A stretch of 64,000 nucleotides of DNA from Thermococcus thermotolerans (GTDB lineage: Archaea > Methanobacteriota_B > Thermococci > Thermococcales > Thermococcaceae): assembly GCF_024707485.1 (NCBI RefSeq), contig NZ_CP102602.1, forward strand, positions 1,364,001 through 1,428,000, read 5' to 3'. Position 1 is the first letter of the stretch, and each line of letters starts with the position of its first letter. Under the pieces are notes generated by a model. It saw nothing but the letters and a program-made list of their open reading frames with translations. It had not been told where the DNA came from and made no database searches. Both the position numbers and the translations under genes were made by a program. Below, in pieces: positions 16,482 through 23,709 of the stretch.

Positions 16482-17155
16482 CCAGGGAAAGAATAATATC
16501 CGAATTTCACCTTCTGGAAAAAAAGGCTGAGCTACTTAACATCGAGCCCCTGGAAGTCTACTTGATTGGCGGTGGAAATCTGGCCCTCAGAGGGCTTAAA
16601 AGTGCGACGAAGGACATCCACATTATAGTGTTAGGCAGAGAACAGTTTTCTCTTTTGCAAAATCTTTTAGAAACTCCATTGCCAAAACTGCCAGTTTATG
16701 TGAGGCAGTACCGCTCACGGTGGGATTATGACCTCGGCATGAGCACGCGGTACCTGCACCCATTAGAGGGGTTCTATCTCGATGTTTTTGTGAAGAGAGT
16801 TCTCGACAAGCTGTACCTGTCTGAAAGCATGGTTTCAAGGGCTGAAGCTCCAGAAGAGTTCAGCTCTCATAAGTGGTTTAGGATCATGCTGGTTTCAAAG
16901 GAGGACATCTTCCTGTTTAAGAGCGTGACCTCACTGGAAAGGACAAGGGATGTTGAGGATTTAATTGCACTTGTTGAAACAGGGTTGGAGTATGAAATAA
17001 TCATTCAGGAGCTTGAGAACCAGCTTTCTGGGGATGAGTCACTCAAGAGCTTGGTCCCGAGGATTACACACCGTCTTAACATCTTAATGGAACAGCTCGG
17101 AACTGTAAAGGGGCTTATTCGCCTTAAGAACTATTTAGACAAAATAAGCGGGTGA
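16469..17155 (+). CDS. Nucleotidyltransferase-fold protein (DUF6036/AbiEii-like)
   Basis: A 228-residue protein with a degenerate polymerase-beta-type signature near residue 31: YLIGGGNLALRGLKSATKDI followed by HIIV. The GG and the first Asp are present, but the second metal-binding position is His where related proteins have Asp (TKDID). Later segments such as SKEDIFLFKSVTSLERTRDV match the helical part of DUF6036/AbiEii-like proteins. The TTG start overlaps the upstream regulator by 13 bases and is supported by GGTGAAGGG. It is probably the effector of the two-gene unit. The altered Asp may mean changed or lost catalysis. Its stop abuts another flippase start fragment. Confidence 0.6.
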   Translation: MGAVTRERIISEFHLLEKKAELLNIEPLEVYLIGGGNLALRGLKSATKDIHIIVLGREQFSLLQNLLETPLPKLPVYVRQYRSRWDYDLGMSTRYLHPLEGFYLDVFVKRVLDKLYLSESMVSRAEAPEEFSSHKWFRIMLVSKEDIFLFKSVTSLERTRDVEDLIALVETGLEYEIIIQELENQLSGDESLKSLVPRITHRLNILMEQLGTVKGLIRLKNYLDKISG

Positions 17156-17232
17156 AACTCATGAGCGAGGCGAGTCGGGCTTTGCAGAGGATTGCCGGAG
17201 GAACTGGAATCCTCTTTGCCGGACGATTGTTT
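17154..17232 (+). pseudogene. Fragment of a flippase gene 5' end
   Basis: From GGTGAAACTCATGAGCGAGG this matches 9304-9382 almost base for base for about 70 bases (through ggaatcctctttgccgg) and then ends in a stop. It directly follows the stop codon of the nucleotidyltransferase gene. It is too short to be functional. Confidence 0.8.
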
Positions 17233-17291
17233 TAATGCTTCCTGGTCTGTCACGTGGGAAAGGCCCATGAGTCCTCATAAGCGAAGCTCTG

Positions 17292-17351
17292 ATATTTACG
17301 TTGCTTTTTTGAAAGCCTCATTCATGGAGAGGCTTCCAGAAACGTAATATT
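17292..17351. repeat. Nested inverted repeats before the second DUF4258 gene
   Basis: Outer arms TTACGTT (17296-17302) and AACGTAA (17341-17347) enclose inner arms AGCCTC (17314-17319) and GAGGCT (17328-17333). The right outer arm runs into the TATA element at 17345-17356, so protein binding there could block the promoter. Function is inferred. Confidence 0.45.
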
Positions 17352-17356
17352 TAAAT
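17345..17356 (+). promoter_or_regulatory. Promoter of the second DUF4258/DUF2283 pair
   Basis: TAATATTTAAAT preceded by a purine-rich stretch. The predicted start near 17377 leaves a leader of about ten bases before the ATG at 17387. Confidence 0.5.
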
Positions 17357-17386
17357 GCTTGGTTTGGGTACAATATTCGAAGGAAC

Positions 17387-17719
17387 ATGGATTTCACCAA
17401 GTTCGTGGCTCTGTTGAGGTCCAAAAGCATCTCCGAGGTCACAGTTACCCATCACTGTGAATATCGCCTCCAGGTTAGGGGGATCTCAAAGGATTTGGTG
17501 GAAGAGCTGCTTTATAATCCACAGAGACTCAGGGGCGTGCTCCAGCAAGAGCCTGAGGGGAGATTTAAGCTGTATTACGCGTATACTGATGATAAGGACC
17601 TGATAATAATAGTAGATGCAAGGCATGTTAAGAGCAAATTAAAATTAATCGTGGTGACGGTGTTTCCGCAGCCCTCCAAGAGGAGAACGAAGGTGAAAGA
17701 ATATGGGAGAGAAGATTGA
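17387..17719 (+). CDS. DUF4258 protein, second copy
   Basis: A 110-residue DUF4258 protein, longer than the copy at 6017. It has the same core, HHCEYRLQVRGISKDLVEEL then YNPQRL, and basic strands ending KSKLKLIVVTVFPQPSKRR. It overlaps the next gene by 17 bases. The pairing with DUF2283 repeats the arrangement at 6017-6483, although the two copies are only distantly alike, so this is not a recent duplication. A candidate toxin of a toxin-antitoxin pair. Confidence 0.72.
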   Translation: MDFTKFVALLRSKSISEVTVTHHCEYRLQVRGISKDLVEELLYNPQRLRGVLQQEPEGRFKLYYAYTDDKDLIIIVDARHVKSKLKLIVVTVFPQPSKRRTKVKEYGRED

Positions 17720-18083
17720 GTTCAGGCCCGTGGATTACGACCCCCTTGTCGATTCACTCTTTGTAGTGGTGCCGGAGGGTAAGTATGAGCATTCTGTTAT
17801 GCTTGGGGATGATGTTATTCTTGACTTTGGCCGGCTTCCGGGTGGGGATAAGCTGGACGTCATCGGTTTTGAGATACTTGGGGCATCCAAGAAGTTCGGA
17901 TTGGACAAAGGCCTGCTCAGGAACATTAGGAGGCTCCACGCGGAGATCAGGATCAGCGAAGACCGGGTTGAAATGATGATTTCAATAGTCGTAGTCCAGA
18001 GAAAAAAGGAACGTGAGCGCTCAAGGGTACTGGAAATGGCAAACGTCGGCCTTCCCACGGCAGTCACTTCTATCAGTGTCTAG
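17703..18083 (+). CDS. DUF2283 protein, second copy
   Basis: A 126-residue protein with the DUF2283 core: VDYDPLVDSLFVVVPEG, then VILDFGRLPGGDKLDVIGFE and ILGASKKFG, extended at the C-terminus compared with the 71-residue copy at 6268. It lies directly before the duplicated remnant at 18124. Family call is good; the antitoxin role is inferred from the pairing. Confidence 0.7.
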   Translation: MGEKIEFRPVDYDPLVDSLFVVVPEGKYEHSVMLGDDVILDFGRLPGGDKLDVIGFEILGASKKFGLDKGLLRNIRRLHAEIRISEDRVEMMISIVVVQRKKERERSRVLEMANVGLPTAVTSISV

Positions 18084-18123
18084 ACGGAATTGAAGAGAAT
18101 CCTCCGATTTTCATAATTTCAGG

Positions 18124-18304
18124 ATAGTGCTCTATGTGAATGAGAAGGAGGATAGGAGATAAAGAGTATCCGAAGCTGTTTGGAGTGTCTGAGGCCACTG
18201 CCACTAGAGATTTAAAAGAACTGGTCAAAAGAGGGATATTTGAAAAGATTGGAGTGACTGGAAATGGTACTTATTACAAATTAAAGCCATCAAAGCCATC
18301 ATAA
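18124..18304 (+). pseudogene. 3' remnant of an AlbA_2 regulator gene
   Basis: Matches the winged-helix end of the regulator at 9096-9286. The first 50 bases contain small deletions and a stop, and the rest is nearly identical. No start or AlbA_2 domain is present. It lies directly before the broken flippase, just as its parent lies before the intact one. Confidence 0.82.
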
Positions 18305-18319
18305 TTACAGGTGACCTCC

Positions 18320-19275
18320 ATGAGCGAGGCGAGCCAGGCGTTGCAGAAGATTGCGAGGGAGACGGGAATCCTCTTTGCGGGAACGGTTATCTCGATGTTC
18401 TTCGGCTTTTTGAGCAGGGCGGTGATAGCGAGGTACTTCTCCACCGGGGAGTATGGGGTGTTTAATTTAGCTCTGACCGTGTTGAACATCGCCCTTGTTA
18501 TAGCCACGCTCGGATTCCAGAACGCCCTCCCGAGGGAGGTTGCTTTTTACCGGGAGAAGGAGCCTTCGAGGGTCGGGGATCTGGTTTCAACGGCTCTGGT
18601 TATTGTTGCGGTGAACAGTTTAATTTGGACGGCCATCCTCTTCGCCGGCGCCGGGAACATCTCCCGGCTCTTCGGCGATGAGAGGTTAGCGGGAGCGCTG
18701 AGGATAGCCGTCTTTGCCCTGCCTTTTTGGGCGTTAACCGGAGTTGTGATCTCGGTATCGAGGGGCTTTGGACGGGTGAGGGAGCAGGTGTATTTTCAGA
18801 ACATAGTTTATCCAACGCTTTTCATGGCCTTTGTTGTGATGGGGGCGTTCCTGGGGCTCCCGTTTGCGTTTGTTTTTGGTGCCTACCTTGCTGCCCAGGT
18901 TCTCACACTTCTGGCGCTCACCTTTGATGTGTGGAAGAAAGGGGTTTTTTAAACCCGGGATTTCCCTGAATTCAAAGCTCGGAAAAGAGCTGGTCAGGTT
19001 TTCAATCCCTCTAATGCTGACGGGTATTGCTGGCTTCGTGATGACGTGGACTGACACTTTGATGCTCGGCTATTACCTAGTTTGGAATTCGCATTTAAAG
19101 ATATCAAATATGTGGTATGCAATTTCTGTCTTGATAGTTTTCCTTGTGGTTTACTTCTTTTTGATTCTCCTACGTAGGAGTTTGATAAAGAAGACGTTGA
19201 GCTGTTTTGGCGATAAAACGGAAGACGGGATTTGATATGGAAATTATAAAGAAAAGTTTAAGGAAGTTTGTTTAA
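18320..19275 (+). pseudogene. Broken second flippase
   Basis: The first ~207 codons (MSEASQALQKIARETGILFA...) align well with the flippase at 9315, and the RBS is GGTGACC. The frame then breaks near 18940 at a T-run after GTGGAAGAAAGGGG. It resumes in another frame (SKLGKELVRFSIPL...WTDTLMLGYY) and jumps across a deletion equal to about 195 codons of the parent (roughly 10072-10655). It continues with LKISNMWYAISVLIVFLVVY and a final frameshift around 19205. The last codons (KKSLRKFV) still match the parental C-terminus. It cannot make a working flippase. It ends exactly at the left edge of the AT-rich island. Confidence 0.9.
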
Positions 19276-20882
19276 ATCTTGCCCTTTAGTTTTAGGTTGT
19301 TGATGGCTTTTTTGAGTTTTTCATCTTCTCCTTTTTTCTCATAATAACTTGAATCAAAGTATTTTGGCTTTCTCTTTGCAAATTTTGAGTCTTCTTCAAA
19401 AATTTCTATTAAAACTCGTCCATCCATGTCTTTTGGAATTGGCAAGCCAAAGATGTGGAGGATTGTTGGGGCTACATCGTATATTTTAGCTCCATCGATT
19501 TTCTGCCCCTTTTTGACTCCTGAACCGTAGGCGAGGAAGATACCATTAAGCCTATGTGCTCCGGTATGTCTTGTCGAAAAGGATTTTTCTTCAAATAATG
19601 GTTTATCAAAGCTGTCTTCTATTATAACACATCTCCAGTTGTTAATCGTAAAGATTATGTCTGGCAGAAGATTAACTTTCTCTCCAGAATAGAGCTTTTT
19701 AGGTTCGTACATTTGGACTTCAACTTCTTTTCTGATGTCCTTGCTTATATTCCTCAAGTCATTTATCAATCTGGCTCTAATTTCGTCTCTCTCTTTTTCA
19801 TTGCTTGCGTTTATATAAATGGCCCCGAATGGAATTGTATGCCCTAAACAATAGGCTTTGCTTTTTTCAAAGTTAATTTCGTCTGCGATGCTGGTTCTTA
19901 ATACATTCCCAACGCTTTTTCTGGTTTTAGTAGAGAATAGTTCCCTTATTGGTGTTTTTGCCACGATTGTGGCAACTTTATATGCGTATTTTTTGATGAG
20001 CTTCTTGATGTTTCTTCTCCTGACAATATATCCTTTCATAGCGAGCCATTTTGCTAGGTTAAACACCTGATCATTAGGACCAAACCCATGATCTGAAACA
20101 AGAAAAACGATGGTGTCTTTTGGAACCATGTCTAAGAGATTTCCTAGGATCTTGTCTATTCTCTGCCAGAATTTGATAAATTCCTCTTTGTATTTAGGTG
20201 AAATTTTTGGGTCGTATAGAGGATGGCTCTCATCTATATGCCTCCACATTATATGCTGAACCCAATCGGTTACCGAAAATACCAAGAAGAGGACTTCCCA
20301 TTCTTTGTTTTTGATCAGATAATAAATCCATTTTTCAAACTTGTCCAGGAATTTGTTTAAATCAGATATAAACAAGTCAAGATTTTCATATTTTTTGTTG
20401 TGGTAATCAACATAAATTTCATATTCCCCTGCAACTTGTTCAAGTTCTTCTTTCAAAAAAGAGGGGTGCGAAATATTGTCATCTGGAGAAGAGCCTAATC
20501 CAGAAACCATGAAGCCGTTCACTTTATATGGCGGGAACAGCATGGGATAATTGAAAATGCCAACTTTTTTGTTTGCCTTACTTAAATAATCCCAAAAAGA
20601 GTGTCCTTTGAAATCTGAAGAAGATGTTGGGTATAATTTATAACCCTCATCCTTTTTGTTCAGAAAATCTATTATCCCAGTTTTTCCAGGTGTTTTTCCC
20701 GTTGCTAAAGAAAGCCAAGCCCCACCTGTAACTGGAGGAATAGTTGATTCTAAAATTCCATAACTTCCATTTTTGACTAATTTCTCCAATATTGGAAGTT
20801 TTCTTTCTTTGATTAGGGGCATTAGAATATCCCAAGTTGCTCCATCAAGACCAATGATTAGTAATTTTTGAAAATCATTCAT
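19272..20882 (-). CDS. Alkaline-phosphatase-superfamily phosphodiesterase/phosphotransferase
   Basis: A 536-residue protein with the type I phosphodiesterase motifs: IIGLDGATWD near the start, a nucleophile Thr in ESTIPPVTGGAWLSLATGKTPG, VSDHGFGPND in the middle and STRHTGAHRLNG late. Compared with the sat-operon enzyme at 4548 it is larger and much more AT-rich. There is no signal peptide. Inside a glycosyltransferase island, it may transfer or remove a phosphate-linked group on glycan precursors; the substrate is unknown. It is divergent from the glycosyltransferase at 20959, and its last bases overlap the flippase pseudogene end by four. Confidence 0.82.
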   Translation of the reverse strand: MNDFQKLLIIGLDGATWDILMPLIKERKLPILEKLVKNGSYGILESTIPPVTGGAWLSLATGKTPGKTGIIDFLNKKDEGYKLYPTSSSDFKGHSFWDYLSKANKKVGIFNYPMLFPPYKVNGFMVSGLGSSPDDNISHPSFLKEELEQVAGEYEIYVDYHNKKYENLDLFISDLNKFLDKFEKWIYYLIKNKEWEVLFLVFSVTDWVQHIMWRHIDESHPLYDPKISPKYKEEFIKFWQRIDKILGNLLDMVPKDTIVFLVSDHGFGPNDQVFNLAKWLAMKGYIVRRRNIKKLIKKYAYKVATIVAKTPIRELFSTKTRKSVGNVLRTSIADEINFEKSKAYCLGHTIPFGAIYINASNEKERDEIRARLINDLRNISKDIRKEVEVQMYEPKKLYSGEKVNLLPDIIFTINNWRCVIIEDSFDKPLFEEKSFSTRHTGAHRLNGIFLAYGSGVKKGQKIDGAKIYDVAPTILHIFGLPIPKDMDGRVLIEIFEEDSKFAKRKPKYFDSSYYEKKGEDEKLKKAINNLKLKGKI

Positions 20883-20908
20883 GAAATATCCCCAGAGATG
20901 TAACAGAG

Positions 20909-20923
20909 AACAATGCTTTTAAG
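20909..20923. promoter_or_regulatory. Divergent promoter region of the AT-rich island
   Basis: The 76-base gap between the minus-strand phosphodiesterase and the plus-strand glycosyltransferase contains GCTTTTAAG. This is TATA-like on both strands and is flanked by A-rich BRE-like sequence on the minus strand. One or both genes probably start here. Confidence 0.4.
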
Positions 20924-20958
20924 TTTTTAGCTTTTCAATACTTCTTGGGGATAGTCCG

Positions 20959-21957
20959 GTGTTTCCTAGAGTTTCCATAATAATCTTGAATTGGAACGGC
21001 TGGCAAGATACAATTGAATGTTTAGAATCACTTTATAGGATTACTTATCCTAATTATGACGTTATTGTTGTTGATAACGGTTCTAAGGATGATTCTGTTC
21101 AAAAGATAAGAGAATACGCAGAAGGGAAAATTGAGGTAAGTTCAAAGTTTTTCAAATATAATCCAAACAATAAACCAATTAAAGTATTTGAGATTAGTGA
21201 AGATGTGGCAAAGCAAGGAAGGTTTAATCGACCTCTTTATGAAAAATATGAGATTAATAAACGAATGATTTTAATTAAGAACAAAGATAATTACGGTTTC
21301 GCTGGTGGAAATAACGTTGGGATAAAATTCGCTTTAAGTGTTTTAAACCCAGATTACATTTTACTTTTGAACAATGATACTGTAGTAGATAACAACTTCC
21401 TGACAGAGCTAGTCAAAGTTGCAGAAAGCGATAAAAAAAGTGGGGCTGTTGGGCCAGAGATTTACTATTATACTGATCCTCTTAGGTTGTGGAGTCCCTA
21501 TAGAACAAAAAAAGGAAAAAACAAAATTACATATAAGAACTTGTTCGGAGCTGCACTATTGATAAATGTAATCCCATTAATGTATGCTGGATTATTTGAT
21601 GAAAATTATTTTCTATATCAAGAAGAAGTTGATTTGCTCTATCGCATCACAACTATTGGATTTAACCTAAGGTATTCTCAAAATGCAAAGGTTTTTCACA
21701 AAGAGACCATATCAAAAGAAAGACCCTACGTTCTCTACTACAAAATAAGAAATGGATATTACTTTTTAAAGAAAAATAATCTAGGACATCTAAAGCTAAT
21801 GAAATTTTTAGGGAATTTCTTAATGATTGTTGCAAAATTTAGTTTAGAAGGCAAAATTAAACACGCATCCATGACAATTAATGGATTAATCGATGGCATA
21901 AATGGAAAAATGAAGTATGTTATCTCTCCCCCCATATCTCAAAAAGACCAACAATAG
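20959..21957 (+). CDS. GT2-family glycosyltransferase, rhamnosyltransferase-like
   Basis: A 332-residue GT-A enzyme. It opens with VSIIILNWNGWQDTIECLES, the usual start of rhamnosyltransferase-type GT2 proteins, then VIVVDNGSKDDS, NYGFAGGNNVGIKFA and the metal-binding NNDTVV. It ends with a short helical region. It is the only plus-strand gene in the AT-rich island. The start codon is GTG, and its 3' end overlaps the convergent glycosyltransferase by 38 bases. With dTDP-rhamnose made nearby it could add rhamnose, but donor and acceptor are not readable. Confidence 0.85.
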   Translation: MFPRVSIIILNWNGWQDTIECLESLYRITYPNYDVIVVDNGSKDDSVQKIREYAEGKIEVSSKFFKYNPNNKPIKVFEISEDVAKQGRFNRPLYEKYEINKRMILIKNKDNYGFAGGNNVGIKFALSVLNPDYILLLNNDTVVDNNFLTELVKVAESDKKSGAVGPEIYYYTDPLRLWSPYRTKKGKNKITYKNLFGAALLINVIPLMYAGLFDENYFLYQEEVDLLYRITTIGFNLRYSQNAKVFHKETISKERPYVLYYKIRNGYYFLKKNNLGHLKLMKFLGNFLMIVAKFSLEGKIKHASMTINGLIDGINGKMKYVISPPISQKDQQ

Positions 21958-22759
21958 TCCCATACATCAAAGCAATGCCCCAGACCAAATAATACGGAAT
22001 GCATTTTATACATTTCCTACACTCAAGTGCTTGAAAAACCCCATAAGCAATTATTCCAAAAGGAACGAGCAGTAATTTCCAGGCTTTATGTTTGACAATA
22101 GCCCTTGCATTTCCTTTTCCATACCAAACCCTTTGCTTTACAAAATCCTTAAATGATGCTCGATGATAATGAAAAGCAACCTCTTTTGAAACCCCGAACT
22201 TATGTTCCTTTCCAACTCTACTCCAAAATTCTGTGTCTTCAGCTGCATATTTCATAAATGGATCAAAACGATATTTTAAAACAATATTTCGTTTTACAAC
22301 ACATACAATAGTTCCAAGATACCTTCTTTCTCCAGGTTTGTTAAATCTGGTTGTTAAATGCATGTTTTCACAATATTCCCATAATGTTTTGTTTTTTCTT
22401 GGATTTACCAACTGAGCGTGTATAGCAACCCAGCCCTTTTTTTCCATTTCTTTAATCATTCTTATTAACAAGTCTTCTTTTGGGAGTTCCGTATCTGAGT
22501 CTATATATGCAATGTACTCCCCCTTAGCCTTTTCAGCTCCAAGCTGTCTTGCATATGCTAGGCCCTTTCCCTCATCTGAGTATATTTTGTCTGTATATTT
22601 TCTTGCTATTTCAATCGTTCTATCCGTGGAATTCCCATCAACAACTATTATCTCCAATACTCCCTTTTGTTTCTTTACTGACTTTAAAGCTCTTTCTACT
22701 TCCTTCTCTCTGTTTTTTACACACATAATGACAGAAATTTGTGTTTTTTTGAACTTCAT
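21920..22759 (-). CDS. GT2-family glycosyltransferase with C-terminal membrane segments
   Basis: A 279-residue protein with the GT2 core ISVIMCVKNREKEVERALKS, EIIVVDGNSTDRTIEIA, GLAYARQLGAEKAKGE and the DxD-like YIDSDTEL. The C-terminal third carries one or two hydrophobic segments (KLLLVPFGIIAYGVF, YYLVWGIALMYGTIVGLFE), so it is probably membrane-attached. The ATG at 22759 is preferred; a GTG at 22768 is possible. It is the last gene of a seven-gene minus-strand operon beginning at 29338. Confidence 0.85.
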   Translation of the reverse strand: MKFKKTQISVIMCVKNREKEVERALKSVKKQKGVLEIIVVDGNSTDRTIEIARKYTDKIYSDEGKGLAYARQLGAEKAKGEYIAYIDSDTELPKEDLLIRMIKEMEKKGWVAIHAQLVNPRKNKTLWEYCENMHLTTRFNKPGERRYLGTIVCVVKRNIVLKYRFDPFMKYAAEDTEFWSRVGKEHKFGVSKEVAFHYHRASFKDFVKQRVWYGKGNARAIVKHKAWKLLLVPFGIIAYGVFQALECRKCIKCIPYYLVWGIALMYGTIVGLFEIWGER

Positions 22760-22770
22760 TGCAATCACTC

Positions 22771-23709
22771 TTATTTTGTTTTATGTAATCTTTTTATTGC
22801 CTGCTTTATTTTTAATTTTTCAGGTTTCTTTAGTCTCTTATCCTTTTCATCAATTACAAGCCAAGGAACTTTTATCAAAGGTTCTATCCTAACTCCGTTA
22901 TAATGACCATATACCCTAATAGGAACTAAAGAATGAAGCTTTTCTCCAAATGCCTCTCCATGATCGGCAGTAACTACCGTTGTCCCAGGAAGTATGTCTA
23001 TAAGTTTTTCTACATAATTTAAGGCCAAGCTTAAATTTTCTTTATAACCTTTTATTACGTCCTCAAAAGATATAATTCCTGCTTTCATAAGAGACCATAT
23101 AGTCACATCCTGCCAGACGCTTTTTCCTTCCAACGTAGCTTTTCTTTGGTATTTTATTCCAGTATCTTCTCTAACTTTCAAGGTTATGAAAGGATAGTGG
23201 GGTTGCATAAAGTGTATTATAAACCTTTTATCAGGATATTTAACTAAAGCGTCCAGTGTGTATTCATACATAGTTGATGGTAGGACTGTATTGTACTCCT
23301 CACTCCATCCATCCCTCCAGACTGAAATTATCTTATAAAACTTCCCTTTCAATAGAAGATCAACATATGGGTTCGCAGTAATATAAACTATGTCATCAAA
23401 CTTTCCATTTCCAAAGTTTTCAGTAAGAAATTCAGGTGTTCCAGAACCCCGGGATATTCTATATGTTAATTTGCCCTCCATATTCCTTTTTTCGAATTCT
23501 TCCTTGAAACTGTCATATCTGCATGCGTCTAGGATAATTAGATTATCCCATTCTTCTTCCACTATGAATACACCTTTATTTCGTGGATAAATAACCTTTG
23601 CTAGATAATATATAAGCACATCTTCCCAAAATTGCTTAGTTCTCAAATTTCCCCAATTTCTTTTGAGCCTTATAATCTTTGATCTTATATTAATAGTATC
23701 ACCCTCCAT
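22771..23709 (-). CDS. Sulfatase-like alkaline-phosphatase-superfamily protein
   Basis: A 312-residue protein with NLIILDACRYDSF near residue 57, the metal-binding Asp of the superfamily, then SRGSGTPEFLTENF around the nucleophile position. HFMQPHYPF and VVTADHGEAFGEK supply further metal ligands. The layout fits the small archaeal sulfatase/phosphoglycerol-transferase-like group linked to glycan loci. The N-terminus is uncertain: the ATG at 23709 lies within the overlap with the upstream membrane gene, and a GGAGGGTGAT just after it could serve a rarer start. It might add or remove a charged group on the glycan. Confidence 0.75.
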   Translation of the reverse strand: MEGDTINIRSKIIRLKRNWGNLRTKQFWEDVLIYYLAKVIYPRNKGVFIVEEEWDNLIILDACRYDSFKEEFEKRNMEGKLTYRISRGSGTPEFLTENFGNGKFDDIVYITANPYVDLLLKGKFYKIISVWRDGWSEEYNTVLPSTMYEYTLDALVKYPDKRFIIHFMQPHYPFITLKVREDTGIKYQRKATLEGKSVWQDVTIWSLMKAGIISFEDVIKGYKENLSLALNYVEKLIDILPGTTVVTADHGEAFGEKLHSLVPIRVYGHYNGVRIEPLIKVPWLVIDEKDKRLKKPEKLKIKQAIKRLHKTK

